Origin: Algoriphagus yeomjeoni
GTDB lineage: Bacteria > Bacteroidota > Bacteroidia > Cytophagales > Cyclobacteriaceae
Direction: 5' to 3'
Assembly: GCF_003259505.1 (NCBI RefSeq)
Contig: NZ_QLLK01000003.1
Span: 1 to 64,000 of the forward strand
DNA: 64,000 nt
A program made the translations under genes and the position numbers. The notes under the pieces are model-generated. The model did no database searches and was not told where the DNA came from. It saw nothing but the letters and a program-made list of their open reading frames with translations. Positions 45,030 to 54,070 of this stretch are shown piece by piece (position 1 is the stretch's first letter; the number at the start of each line of letters is the position of its first letter).

Positions 45030-46166
45030 ATGCAATTCGCAGCTATACCGGGACTTCCCGAAACCAAAGAAAACCTAATCAATGCCGTCAAAAACAATCA
45101 TTTGGCGCATGCCTTGTTGTTTCATGGACCTGAAGGTTCGGCTAATTTGACCATGGCGCTGGCGCTGTGTACTTATTTGTACTGTGAAAATCCCGGGGAA
45201 ACCGATTCCTGTGGTACTTGTGCTTCTTGCCAGCGGATGAGTCGATTAGTTATTCCGGATTTGAATTTTGCTTTTCCGACGATCGCCAAAGCAAAGGAAG
45301 ATGATAAGGATGACGAGGAAAAAGTGGACATATTGACAAGCTGGAGGAAGTTTGCCACGGAGCAGCCTTACGGAAATGTTCATGATTTTATCTATTTCAA
45401 CAATTTCGAAAAGAAGCAATTAAATATCTCCAAAGGAGCAGCTCGTAAAATTATCCAGGCTCTTTCTTTGATGTCTTTCGAAGGAGGATACAAGATCATG
45501 ATGATTTGGGCACCTGAGTTTCTTCATCCGTCTGCGGCAAATGCGCTTCTGAAGATTTTGGAAGAACCACAGCCTAAAACTCTATTTATCCTGGTTACTG
45601 GGGCTGCAGACCAGTTGCTTACGACGATCCTTTCCAGAACTCAAAAAGTAACGATAAGGGGTTTTGCGGACGAAGAGGTGAGAAATCATCTTATCGCTAA
45701 AGGCCTATGTGACGAGGCTTCTGCGGATCAGATTGCAATGCTCGCTGATGGAAATCTTAGAGAGGCTTATCGTCTGGTAGATCAGGTAGAAGATTTGCAG
45801 GTGAGAAAAATCAGAGAGTGGTTTCTCTCCTGCTACAAGGCAGATTTCAAAAGCATTTTTGGGCTCGCTGATGATTTTCACAAATCTGATAAAGAAGCGC
45901 AAAAATCACTTGTGCTGACGGGCTTAAATGTGCTCCGAGAGATTCTTCTGAAAAATGCGGGTTTGGATGAGTTGCTACGGACGCATGACGAGGACCGTAC
46001 ATTTGTAAATAATATCTCAGGAAAAATCCTCAAAGAGGAGCATGTGGGCAAGTTGTATGGTGATTTCAATACAGCTCATTATCACCTGGAAAGAAATGGT
46101 AACGCCAAATTTATCTTCACAGATTTATCTATGAACGTGACTAGATTAATGGCTAAAATCAGCTGA
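45030..46166 (+). CDS. holB: DNA polymerase III delta' subunit
   Basis: A 378-residue clamp-loader subunit. The AAA+ fold starts AHALLFHGPEGSANLTMALAL, with a degenerate P-loop as usual for delta'. A zinc module CENPGETDSCGTCASCQ lies near residues 51-70. LLKILEEPQPKTLFILVT is sensor 1 and its surroundings; LSRTQKVTIRGF follows. It helps load the beta clamp. It lies 11 bases after the GlmU-like gene and 1 base before the retropepsin-like gene, in the same operon. Confidence 0.93.
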   Translation: MQFAAIPGLPETKENLINAVKNNHLAHALLFHGPEGSANLTMALALCTYLYCENPGETDSCGTCASCQRMSRLVIPDLNFAFPTIAKAKEDDKDDEEKVDILTSWRKFATEQPYGNVHDFIYFNNFEKKQLNISKGAARKIIQALSLMSFEGGYKIMMIWAPEFLHPSAANALLKILEEPQPKTLFILVTGAADQLLTTILSRTQKVTIRGFADEEVRNHLIAKGLCDEASADQIAMLADGNLREAYRLVDQVEDLQVRKIREWFLSCYKADFKSIFGLADDFHKSDKEAQKSLVLTGLNVLREILLKNAGLDELLRTHDEDRTFVNNISGKILKEEHVGKLYGDFNTAHYHLERNGNAKFIFTDLSMNVTRLMAKIS

Positions 46167-46167
46167 T

Positions 46168-46605
46168 ATGGATCAGAAAATAATAGGTAGAAAAGAGAAA
46201 ATCTCACTTCCCAAATTAGGTCTGAATTTAGTCTGGGCTAAGGTAGATACTGGAGCTTATACAAGTAGTATTCACGCGGAGAACTTAGAAGTAGTTGAGG
46301 AGAATGGTAAAAGGATTCTACGGTTTCAACCTTTGCTGCCTGGGCATAAATCCTACACGGGAGAAATGGTTACCTTTGAGCACTTCAGAGAGAAAAAAGT
46401 AAAAAATTCTTTTGGCCACGCTGAATTCCGCTACTTGATAGAAACTACCTTTGAGCTAGCAGGTGAAAGTTATTCGGCAGAATTTACACTATCAGATCGG
46501 TCAAGTATGAGAAATGCAATACTCCTCGGGCGAAAGATCTTAAAAAATCGTTTTCTTGTGGATGTGTCAAAGGTCAATTTGGCCAGAGCATACAGAGTAA
46601 AATAA
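46168..46605 (+). CDS. Retropepsin-like protease domain protein (RimB-type)
   Basis: A 145-residue protein of the family annotated as ATP-dependent zinc protease. KISLPKLGLNLVWAKVDTGAYTSS contains D27-T-G, an aspartic-protease-type catalytic triplet; FTLSDRSSMRNAILLGRKIL with its GRK motif gives the C-terminal half of a retropepsin fold. It is one gene before a RimK-like ATP-grasp ligase, and such pairs are known to process glutamate or amino-acid tags made by RimK-type enzymes. The pairing supports that role; the substrate is unknown. A 164-base gap with a repeat fragment separates them. Confidence 0.8.
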   Translation: MDQKIIGRKEKISLPKLGLNLVWAKVDTGAYTSSIHAENLEVVEENGKRILRFQPLLPGHKSYTGEMVTFEHFREKKVKNSFGHAEFRYLIETTFELAGESYSAEFTLSDRSSMRNAILLGRKILKNRFLVDVSKVNLARAYRVK

Positions 46606-46717
46606 CATATTTCCTGATCCACGTTACGAGTCATAGACGGGACTCCCACCATATAATAATTTTCTAATGAAATCGAGCAAAACGAAAGCTTCATTTCAAA
46701 GAATGATTGTTCTTTGC

Positions 46718-46727
46718 GAGATTCCTC
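46718..46727. repeat. Dispersed intergenic repeat fragment (GAGATTCCTC)
   Basis: GAGATTCCTC is shared with 29717-29726, and the surrounding sequence contains CCCGATAGCAATCAGG. It lies in the 46606-46769 gap before the RimK-like gene. It looks like a fragment of a dispersed intergenic repeat. Confidence 0.35.
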
Positions 46728-46769
46728 CCGATAGCAATCAGGATGACCATAAAATTCAATTTTAAACAG

Positions 46770-47675
46770 ATGAAAATTGCAATCCTTTCCAGGAACCCAA
46801 ATTTATATTCTACAAAGAGACTTTTTGAAGCAATTCTAAAGGCAGGTCATGAGGCACTGATTGTAAATCATAGTATTTGTGATTTGATCATCGAGCAGGA
46901 AGGGCCTTCCATTATTTATAAAGGCGAAAAACTAACTGATATTGATGCAATTATCCCAAGAATTGGAGCTTCAGTGACGTTTTACGGGACAGCCGTGGTT
47001 CGTCAGTTTGAACTCATGGGTGCTTTTTCTGCAGTAAATTCCCAGGCGATTGTACGAAGCAGAGACAAACTGAGAAGCTTGCAAATCTTATCAAGTGCGG
47101 GGCTTGGGATGCCCAAAACAGCGTTCACCAATTTTTCCAAAGGTGGAGAGAAGCAAATTATTGAGCATGTGGGCGGTGCGCCACTGATTATCAAGTTATT
47201 GGAAGGAACTCAAGGGCTAGGAGTAGTTTTAGCAGAAACCCGAAAAGCAAGTCAGTCCGTGATTGAAGCATTTCATGGGTTGAAAGCGAGAATTATTATT
47301 CAGGAATTCATCAAAGAAGCCAAAGGAGCAGATATCCGAGCGTTCATCGTCAATGGCAAAGTGGTAGGAGCGATGAAACGCCAAGGAGCTGAAGGTGAAT
47401 TCAGATCTAATCTTCACCGTGGAGGTAAAGCTACTGTAATCAAGCTAAGTCGTGCGGAAAAAGCTGCTGCATTGGGTGCTGCAAAAGCGCTAGGTCTGGA
47501 CGTGGCTGGAGTAGATATGCTTCAGTCGGCGAGAGGCCCGTTGATCCTGGAAGTGAACAGCTCTCCTGGACTTGAAGGAATAGAGAAAGCTACAGGAATC
47601 GATGTGGCAGGCTCCATCATTAAATTTATAGAAGAAGGCGTGAATAAGCGCCCTATGAAAATATCGAGTCAATGA
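46770..47675 (+). CDS. rimK: RimK-like ATP-grasp ligase
   Basis: A 301-residue ATP-grasp enzyme. The ATG at 46770 ([21 protein letters not shown]) agrees with the RimK N terminus; a TTG 63 bases upstream is not used. [42 protein letters not shown] and VAGVDMLQS...[13 protein letters not shown] are family motifs for ATP, Mg and acceptor binding. E. coli RimK adds glutamates to ribosomal protein S6; this one could do the same or another tag, and its neighbour encodes a retropepsin-like protein that may act on the product. The stop overlaps the hemC start (ATGA). Confidence 0.92.
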   Translation: MKIAILSRNPNLYSTKRLFEAILKAGHEALIVNHSICDLIIEQEGPSIIYKGEKLTDIDAIIPRIGASVTFYGTAVVRQFELMGAFSAVNSQAIVRSRDKLRSLQILSSAGLGMPKTAFTNFSKGGEKQIIEHVGGAPLIIKLLEGTQGLGVVLAETRKASQSVIEAFHGLKARIIIQEFIKEAKGADIRAFIVNGKVVGAMKRQGAEGEFRSNLHRGGKATVIKLSRAEKAAALGAAKALGLDVAGVDMLQSARGPLILEVNSSPGLEGIEKATGIDVAGSIIKFIEEGVNKRPMKISSQ

Positions 47676-48601
47676 GTAACCAAGTGAAAATAGGTACGCG
47701 CGGAAGCAGATTAGCGCTTTGGCAGGCGTACCATGTAGAGGAGCTTTTACAAAAAGCTGGTCTGAGTACAGAAATTGTAATCATCGACACCAAAGGCGAT
47801 CAAATTCTGGACGTTTCCATTGCCAAGATTGGTAGCAAGGGGGTTTTTACACAGGAATTGGAAGATCAATTACTGGACGGACGGATTGATATCGCAGTTC
47901 ACAGCGCCAAGGATATGCAGTCCAATTTGCCAGATGGTTTTGAAATCATAGCGTTTACTAAGCGCGAAAAAGAAAATGATGTGCTTGTCTCTCACGATAA
48001 ATCAGTTTCTCTGAAGAAGGAAGTTGTCCTAGGGACTTCTTCTACCCGTCGCGTATCTACTTTGAAGCATTTTTACCCACATGTGAAAACTGTGGAGGTA
48101 CGTGGGAATCTGCAAACTAGAATCCGAAAGATGGAGGAGGGACTTTGTGATGCGCTATTGCTTGCCTATGCGGGTGCACATCGGATGGAGTATGATCATA
48201 TGATTGTGGAAGAATTGGATTTAGATGAATTCACTCCAGCGGTTGGTCAAGGTTCAGTTGCCATCGAAGTGGCTAAAAAATTGGATTCGGAGTTAGAAGC
48301 GAAGATAACTAAAGCTTGCAATCATCTGGAAACCTCCCTGAGACTTCGTGCTGAGCGAGCATATTTGAGAGTTTTGGAAGGGGGCTGTAGCATTCCTGTT
48401 TTTGCGCTAGCAAATCTTGAAGGAGATCAGCTAAGCCTAAAAGGTGGGATCGTGAGTTTGGATGGGAAAGAGCGGATTTCCATCGTTGTGGAAGGCGACT
48501 CTGCCAATCCAGAAAAACTAGGTCAGGAGCTTGCAGATAAGGTTTTTGCAGCGGGTGGAAAAGTCATATTGGATCAAATCAAACTAACGTTAAATAAATG
48601 A
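47672..48601 (+). CDS. hemC: Hydroxymethylbilane synthase (porphobilinogen deaminase)
   Basis: A 309-residue enzyme that joins four porphobilinogens. [15 protein letters not shown], the domain 1 signature, [13 protein letters not shown], and [10 protein letters not shown] are visible, and [12 protein letters not shown] carries the cysteine that holds the dipyrromethane cofactor. The ATG overlaps the rimK-like stop by 4 bases and its own stop overlaps the next start by 4 bases, so the three genes are translationally linked. Confidence 0.97.
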   Translation: MSNQVKIGTRGSRLALWQAYHVEELLQKAGLSTEIVIIDTKGDQILDVSIAKIGSKGVFTQELEDQLLDGRIDIAVHSAKDMQSNLPDGFEIIAFTKREKENDVLVSHDKSVSLKKEVVLGTSSTRRVSTLKHFYPHVKTVEVRGNLQTRIRKMEEGLCDALLLAYAGAHRMEYDHMIVEELDLDEFTPAVGQGSVAIEVAKKLDSELEAKITKACNHLETSLRLRAERAYLRVLEGGCSIPVFALANLEGDQLSLKGGIVSLDGKERISIVVEGDSANPEKLGQELADKVFAAGGKVILDQIKLTLNK

Positions 48602-49443
48602 GATTTCTAAGAACCTTACTTGTGCTCTTCCTTTGCGCGAGCTCTTTTGCCTGTGCTGCAGACAAAGATTACGTGGTGACGATTTCAACAAGTCACGGAG
48701 ATATTGTAGCGGTGTTGTTTGATGATACGCCTGAGCATAAGTCCAATTTCATCAAATTGGCGGAGGCGGGGAGGTTTGACTCTACCGAATTCCAGCGGGT
48801 GATGAAGAATTTCATGATTCAAGGTGGAGATGTTTTTACAAAAGAAAATCTTCCACCTCAGGAATGGCCGACGTTACCGGCCGAAATCAGGCCTAAGTAT
48901 TTCCACAAAAAAGGGATGATCGCTGCCGCACGTCAGCCTGATGGAATCAATCCAGAGCGTCGCTCAAACGGTTCTCAATTTTACATCACTATTGGAAAGG
49001 TCTATGATGAGCTTGAGCTCACGACTGACATGCAGGAGCTTCAAAAAGCCCTGATGAAGTACATGGAGCTGGGTAGTCAGGAAGAATTGAAAAATGAATA
49101 CATCCGCCTTTACAATGAACAGAAGTTCGATAGTTTGACCAATTTGATTCTATCCAAAAGAGATGAACTGGAAAAGTCACTCAATGTGAACTTGACAAAG
49201 GATTATACCAAAGAGCAAATCGAAGCCTATACAACCGTGGGTGGAGTACCGCACTTGGACAAGGAATACACCGTTTTTGGAGAAGTAATCCAAGGATTGG
49301 AAGTGGCCGAGGAGATTTCAAATACTACGACAAACACTAGAGATAGGCCAATTGAGCCGGTTTATATGACAGTGAAAGTGGAGAAAATGTCCCGAAAGAA
49401 AATCGAAAAGGAATATGGCTACAGCTACCCAGATGGCAAATAA
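48598..49443 (+). CDS. Periplasmic cyclophilin-type peptidyl-prolyl isomerase
   Basis: A 281-residue PPIase with an N-terminal signal ([22 protein letters not shown]); a lipobox-like Cys follows FA, but position -3 is Ser, so lipidation is uncertain. FQRVMKNFMIQGGD, NGSQFYITIGKVYDELEL and YTVFGEVIQGLEVAEEIS are cyclophilin motifs. An extended insertion (about residues 150-215, acidic and helical) splits the domain between two core strands, lengthening it by about 100 residues relative to E. coli PpiA. It would help proline isomerisation of exported proteins. The start overlaps hemC by 4 bases. Confidence 0.9.
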   Translation: MRFLRTLLVLFLCASSFACAADKDYVVTISTSHGDIVAVLFDDTPEHKSNFIKLAEAGRFDSTEFQRVMKNFMIQGGDVFTKENLPPQEWPTLPAEIRPKYFHKKGMIAAARQPDGINPERRSNGSQFYITIGKVYDELELTTDMQELQKALMKYMELGSQEELKNEYIRLYNEQKFDSLTNLILSKRDELEKSLNVNLTKDYTKEQIEAYTTVGGVPHLDKEYTVFGEVIQGLEVAEEISNTTTNTRDRPIEPVYMTVKVEKMSRKKIEKEYGYSYPDGK

Positions 49444-50350
49444 GAAAAAGATATTTATCACTGGGGCGAATGGCTTGCTAGGTCAAAAGCTGGTTTCTCA
49501 ATTAGTCGAAAAAGGTGATTTTCAGATTTTCGCTAGTGGCAAAGGTGAGTGCAGGTTACCTGGAGAAGGATTCAAATATGTGTCTCTGGAGATTACGAAT
49601 GCATCAGAAGTAGAGAAAACCTTGGCTGAAATAAAGCCAGATATCATTATTCATGGTGCCGCAATGACACATGTGGATCAGTGTGAGCTGAATCAGGAGG
49701 CTTGCTACGATTCCAATGTCAATGCTACAGCTTACCTAGTCAAAGCAGCGGAAGCCGCAAAAGCTCATTTTATTTTCGTTTCCACAGATTTTATTTTTTC
49801 AGGGGAAGAAGGTCCCTTGGACGAAAATGCTGAAGCTGCACCTGTAAATTACTACGGCGAGACCAAACTTGAAGCCGAGCAAAGTGTCATTGCATCGAAG
49901 ACCAAATGGGCAATAGTACGAACTGTTTTGGTATTTGGGATTGCACATGATTTGAGTCGATCCAATATTGTGCTTTGGGTGAAATCCTCTCTTGAAGCAG
50001 GCAAGGAAATTCAAGTTGTGGATGATCAATTCCGCACCCCAACGCTTGCTGAGGACTTAGCAACAGGATGTATTTTAATCGCTGAGTATGAAGCCGAAGG
50101 AATATTTAATATCTCGGGGCCAGACTTTTTGACTCCTTATGAAATGGCAAATATCACCGCAGACTATTTTGGTTTGAATAAGAATTTAATCAAGCGGGCA
50201 GATTCAACCACTTTTACTCAACCAGCAAAAAGACCTTTAAAAACAGGTTTTGTAATCAAAAAAGCCCGAGAACAGCTTGGTTTCGAACCGAAAAGTTTCC
50301 GAACGGCAATTGGTATTTTGGCAAAACAAATTATCTTAGCCCGCTCTTAA
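49433..50350 (+). CDS. RmlD-like dTDP-4-dehydrorhamnose reductase family protein
   Basis: A 305-residue extended short-chain dehydrogenase. The ATG at 49433 (MANKKKIFITGANGLLGQKL) is chosen: it starts 3 residues before the glycine-rich Rossmann motif GANGLLG. YYGETKLEAE gives the YxxxK catalytic pair and STDFIFSGEEGP is a RmlD-like block. It could make dTDP-L-rhamnose or another sugar for surface glycans, but the neighbours rmlA/B/C are not in the window, so the substrate is inferred only by family. It overlaps the PPIase gene by 11 bases and ends the long operon. Confidence 0.87.
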   Translation: MANKKKIFITGANGLLGQKLVSQLVEKGDFQIFASGKGECRLPGEGFKYVSLEITNASEVEKTLAEIKPDIIIHGAAMTHVDQCELNQEACYDSNVNATAYLVKAAEAAKAHFIFVSTDFIFSGEEGPLDENAEAAPVNYYGETKLEAEQSVIASKTKWAIVRTVLVFGIAHDLSRSNIVLWVKSSLEAGKEIQVVDDQFRTPTLAEDLATGCILIAEYEAEGIFNISGPDFLTPYEMANITADYFGLNKNLIKRADSTTFTQPAKRPLKTGFVIKKAREQLGFEPKSFRTAIGILAKQIILARS

Positions 50351-50390
50351 AAAGCAGTTTATACACCCTAATTTAACTTTAAAATAACTT

Positions 50391-51776
50391 ATGGCATCAA
50401 TCAACGAAACCGAAGAAAGAGGCGAATTTGGTTCTAGTTTAGGATTCATAATGGCCGCAGCCGGTTCTGCCGTAGGTCTTGGGAACATTTGGAGATTCCC
50501 CTATTTAGTGGGTGAAAATGGAGGCGGAGCCTTTGTCTTTGTTTATATTTTATGCGTGCTGTTTATAGCATTACCGCTACTATTTAACGAGATAGCACTT
50601 GGTAGAAAATCCGGTAAAAACCCAATCGGAGCTATACGAGACACAGGAGGAAATAAGTTTTGGCAGCTTGCAGGCGTTCTCTGTGTGCTAGTCTGTTTTT
50701 TCGTTTTTAGTTACTATTCCGTTATTGCGGGCTGGACCGTCGGCTATATTATCACCGAAATCATCAATGTTCCTGTTGACTTTGCGGAGTTTGTGGAGAC
50801 ACCATTGTATGTGATTCCTTTGACTTTCATATTTATATTGATGACTATCCTGATTGTATTGGGTGGGGTGTCAGGAGGTATTGAGAAAGCATCTAAATTT
50901 TTGATGCCGGTACTTTTTATTATCATCATTTTCATTGCTGGCAGAGCGGTTACCTTGGAAGGTGCAGGAGCGGGTATTGAGTACTATTTGAAGCCTGACT
51001 TCAGCAAAATTAATCCTGCAGTTATACTTCAGGCACTTGGTCAAGCCTTCTTTTCTATGTCGGTGGGTTGGGGTCTGATGATTACATTTGGTTCTTATTT
51101 GCCTAAGAAGTCTAATATCATTCAATCAGCAGGATGGATTGCAGGTATGGATACTTCAGTTGCACTTTTGGGAGGATTGATGGTGTTTCCTGCGCTATTT
51201 GCACTACTTCCTGGCAAGGATCCGGCAGCAGGTCCAGCATTGGTTTTTGACGTATTGCCAAAGGTATTTGCAGCTATGCCAGGTGGTCATATTGTTGGAG
51301 CTTTGTTCTTTATTCTATTGATGGTGGCGGCGTTGACCTCTACTATTTCTATGCTTGAAGTTCCTGTAGCCTATATGATTGACGATAGAAAGTGGGGTAG
51401 AAAAAAAGCAACTTGGACGATTGGTTTGGCTGCAATGGCACTATCAGTTCCTTCAGCATTGTCACAGATTCCGGGTACATTCTTTAACTCGTTACACATC
51501 AATTTCTTTGGCAATAGGCTAGAAGGCTTCTTCGGAATTATGGACTTTGTGTTCGGTACGTTTGCGGTGATCGTGATTTGTTTGATGCTGGCACTTTACA
51601 CAGGTTGGGCATCAAAGATCTCTGATTATGCTGACGAATTGAAGTTGGGAGCCCCTAAGTTTAAAGGTCCTTTCAGAGCAGGTTGGATATTCTTCGTGAA
51701 GTGGATATGTCCAATCGTAATTATTTTACTAATCCTAAATATGGTCGGAGTGTTCGGTACAGCTCAAGCGGCATAA
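50391..51776 (+). CDS. Sodium-dependent neurotransmitter:sodium symporter (NSS) family transporter
   Basis: A 461-residue LeuT-like transporter with about 11-12 transmembrane helices. AAGSAVGLGNIWRFPYLVG is the helix 1 signature with the sodium sites and unwound substrate segment; GGGAFVFVYILC and SMSVGWGLMITFGSYLPK follow. Substrate is likely an amino acid or related compound, coupled to sodium. It lies 40 bases after the RmlD-like gene and is closed by a terminator. Confidence 0.93.
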   Translation: MASINETEERGEFGSSLGFIMAAAGSAVGLGNIWRFPYLVGENGGGAFVFVYILCVLFIALPLLFNEIALGRKSGKNPIGAIRDTGGNKFWQLAGVLCVLVCFFVFSYYSVIAGWTVGYIITEIINVPVDFAEFVETPLYVIPLTFIFILMTILIVLGGVSGGIEKASKFLMPVLFIIIIFIAGRAVTLEGAGAGIEYYLKPDFSKINPAVILQALGQAFFSMSVGWGLMITFGSYLPKKSNIIQSAGWIAGMDTSVALLGGLMVFPALFALLPGKDPAAGPALVFDVLPKVFAAMPGGHIVGALFFILLMVAALTSTISMLEVPVAYMIDDRKWGRKKATWTIGLAAMALSVPSALSQIPGTFFNSLHINFFGNRLEGFFGIMDFVFGTFAVIVICLMLALYTGWASKISDYADELKLGAPKFKGPFRAGWIFFVKWICPIVIILLILNMVGVFGTAQAA

Positions 51777-51799
51777 AATAAACTCATTGAAATAGAACT

Positions 51800-51834
51800 T
51801 GAAAAGGAAGTCTTCGGGCTTCCTTTTTTTTTTG
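51800..51834 (+). terminator. Terminator after NSS transporter
   Basis: AAAGGAAG pairs with CTTCCTTT around TCTTCGGG, followed by more than eight T. The UUCG-type loop makes it stable. Confidence 0.93.
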
Positions 51835-52072
51835 TATTTCAAGTGTAACAATAGCGCTCACGGAGTACACGCGGAGGGAACAACTCTGACTTTTTCTAAT
51901 TTTGGGTGAATGTTCTATTAGTAGGTTGGTTCGAAAACTGATTACTTAATACTGATCACTGATGACTTTTCAAATCAAACCTTCCACCGGATTTTTCTTG
52001 TTGGCAAGGGAATTGCTAATTTTTCTTAAAATCTTTCGTTACTAAGCTTACTAAACCAATAATCATAAAACC
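51835..52072. other. Intergenic, no gene seen
   Basis: About 240 bases before the PorT-like gene. No tRNA or promoter box pair was found with confidence. Confidence 0.5.
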
Positions 52073-52663
52073 ATGAAAAAACTTATTCTTTCTCTGGCTC
52101 TGTTGGCATTTGCGCTAACTGGCTATTCGCAGGGCTTTTCTCTAGGTCCGAAAGTAGGTCTTAGCCAAACACAGCTCGATCTCAAAAGTGATGATTTCAA
52201 AAACGGAGATTCTAAATTTGGCTACCATGTAGGATTATTCGCTAGAATAGGGCTAGGGCCGCTTTATTTACAGCCTGAAGTATTGTATACGCAGACCCAA
52301 GGGCAGTTTACCTTTAATCCGGCAGATGCTCCAATTCAGGACTACGAAGCAGATTTTAATCGAGTGGATATCCCGCTTATGGTGGGATTAAAGATGTTTA
52401 AAGTGCTAAGAATTCAAGCTGGTCCCATAGCAAGTATCAATGTTAACTCTGAGCTGAAAGATGCAGGTCAGACGGTTCAAAATGCCAAGTTTGAAGATGC
52501 TACTATTGGCTATCAGGCAGGCCTTGGTTTGGATATAGGAAACCTGATTATTGATGCCAAATACGAGAGTTCATTGGATAAGATTACGGGGAGCATGGGG
52601 AAGTTTAGCACAGACCAGCGGGTGAATCAATGGATTCTCTCTGTTGGATTTAGGTTATTCTAA
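52073..52663 (+). CDS. PorT-like outer membrane beta-barrel protein
   Basis: A 196-residue barrel with a signal peptide (KKLILSLALLAFA, cleavage near YSQG). SLGPKVGLSQTQLDL starts the first strand, GYHVGLFARIGLGPLYLQPEVLYTQTQG, then VDIPLMVGLKMFKVLRIQAGP and a C-terminal strand ending QWILSVGFRLF form the PorT/outer membrane protein beta-barrel pattern. Such barrels are common in Bacteroidota; the specific role is unknown. It has its own terminator. Confidence 0.85.
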   Translation: MKKLILSLALLAFALTGYSQGFSLGPKVGLSQTQLDLKSDDFKNGDSKFGYHVGLFARIGLGPLYLQPEVLYTQTQGQFTFNPADAPIQDYEADFNRVDIPLMVGLKMFKVLRIQAGPIASINVNSELKDAGQTVQNAKFEDATIGYQAGLGLDIGNLIIDAKYESSLDKITGSMGKFSTDQRVNQWILSVGFRLF

Positions 52664-52677
52664 AACCTCAAAACTCA

Positions 52678-52716
52678 AAAAAATCCCGATTGATGAATTT
52701 CAATCGGGATTTTTTA
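52678..52716 (+). terminator. Terminator after PorT-like gene
   Basis: AAATCCCGATTG pairs with CAATCGGGATTT around ATGAATTT, followed by TTTTATG. Confidence 0.92.
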
Positions 52717-52912
52717 TGCGCTTGCTTTAGCCCTAGTGGGGACAAAGTTTGACGAAAAGGCCCTGGTTTTATCGGTTATCGTCTGTCTGTTGTCCTGTTT
52801 CTCCAGAAGCTGGACTGAAAGGGGAATTCTAAGTGCAAGAATTTTTCGCCAAAAAGCAACGAAGGTTCGTGAACTACCTGATTATTGAATTTGAAAATTG
52901 AGAATTGTTCAT
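52717..52912. other. Intergenic after PorT-like gene, contains one palindrome
   Basis: Between convergent genes; it holds only palindrome d (52792-52815). No further gene or terminator is clear for the minus strand array. Confidence 0.5.
52792..52815. repeat. Intergenic palindrome, family member d
   Basis: Arms GTCCTGTTTCT and AGAAGCTGGAC around CC, 9 of 11 positions complementary, preceded by TGTT as in the copy at 22402. About 97 bases downstream of the last lipoprotein-array gene on the minus strand. Confidence 0.6.
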
Positions 52913-54070
52913 TTACTTCTCCACTATTCGTGTTTTGTATATCACCGAGTAGTCTTTTTCTACTTCAGAAAAATTAAGGTTAAACCAGATCTCATCCCGT
53001 GAGGCTATTTTGGCGATGTTACTGAGGAGTTCATTTTTCTCTATGATTTTGCTCACAGATTCACCATCAAACAGCACATTTCCCGTTGTGTTGTATTTGT
53101 CTGCCAGTTCAAAGATTTTACTGAAGTCCTCGCTTGCTTCTGAAGTAACCTCATTTGCCTCCTCATCTGTGAGACCGGAAGTGTAATAAATCAGGAAGGC
53201 TCCATCCTCCAGTTTTTCCACCGAATTAATAGAACCTAGTAGGAAGTCCCTTATGTCAAATGCCCCATTCTCGAGTTTCTTGTCCGGATTTCTTTCTTCA
53301 AATTCCAGGAAGGAAACAATTTTGGAATAAGCTGGAGTATCCAGATTACTCAGGGAATAAGAGAAAAGTTTAGGTTCATTTCTGAAGATAATAAACAAGG
53401 AATCTGCGGTAACGTCAAAAACTGGGTGGTAGTCAAAGGCTTGGAATCCAGCTTCCGGGGTTAAAAATTTTGAAGACGTAGGAAAAGGAATGATTGGTTC
53501 ATATTCCCCCGAGCTAAAATTCACTTTCTCAAGATTAGTGTATTTAGTTAGGTCTCCTCTATCAGGATGTCTTCCTTGTATTTTGAAATAGAGATTATCT
53601 CCACTTTTGATGATGGCTTTGGAATACGAGACCACAAGATTTGCGAAGCCTTGGAACTCCGGCTCCATTTTTCTAATGAGGTTACCTTCCAAACTGTATT
53701 GGTAAATTGCTTTTGTGGTAGGAAGAAGGAATTCACTATTGTTGATGAAGATTGCTTTGCCACTTTTACCACTGTTGTAATCTTCCGGACCTTCTCCACT
53801 TCTGTTGTACTGATGTAGAATTGAACCTTCAGAATCGGTGACTAATATTTCCCCAGTATTCTGATCCATCATCAAGTACTTGCTGTTATCAGGACTGATG
53901 TCCAACAACACCAGATTCCCCAGATAATCCACCACCAGCGAATCATAAATCTCAAATTCTAACGCTTTCTCCGATAGCGGAGTAGAGGGTTTGGTTTCTT
54001 CTTGTTCGCCTGAGCAGGATAAGATGCTGATCGCAAAAGGTAGAAGGTATAAGTAGTGAAGTTTTTTCAT
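52913..54070 (-). CDS. Lipoprotein array member 5 (DUF4221/beta-propeller-like)
   Basis: A 385-residue predicted lipoprotein with lipobox ending ISILSC. VVDYLGN near residue 48 and the ending SVIYKTRIVEK match the same positions of the four upstream paralogues. GEILVTDSEGSILHQYNRSGEGP is a beta-propeller-like segment, repeated in degenerate form. It is the most divergent of the five and the last one transcribed, overlapping the preceding gene by 4 bases. Likely an outer-membrane-anchored ligand-binding or scaffold protein; no catalytic motif is seen. The family name is my recollection and unverified. Confidence 0.6.
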   Translation of the reverse strand: MKKLHYLYLLPFAISILSCSGEQEETKPSTPLSEKALEFEIYDSLVVDYLGNLVLLDISPDNSKYLMMDQNTGEILVTDSEGSILHQYNRSGEGPEDYNSGKSGKAIFINNSEFLLPTTKAIYQYSLEGNLIRKMEPEFQGFANLVVSYSKAIIKSGDNLYFKIQGRHPDRGDLTKYTNLEKVNFSSGEYEPIIPFPTSSKFLTPEAGFQAFDYHPVFDVTADSLFIIFRNEPKLFSYSLSNLDTPAYSKIVSFLEFEERNPDKKLENGAFDIRDFLLGSINSVEKLEDGAFLIYYTSGLTDEEANEVTSEASEDFSKIFELADKYNTTGNVLFDGESVSKIIEKNELLSNIAKIASRDEIWFNLNFSEVEKDYSVIYKTRIVEK

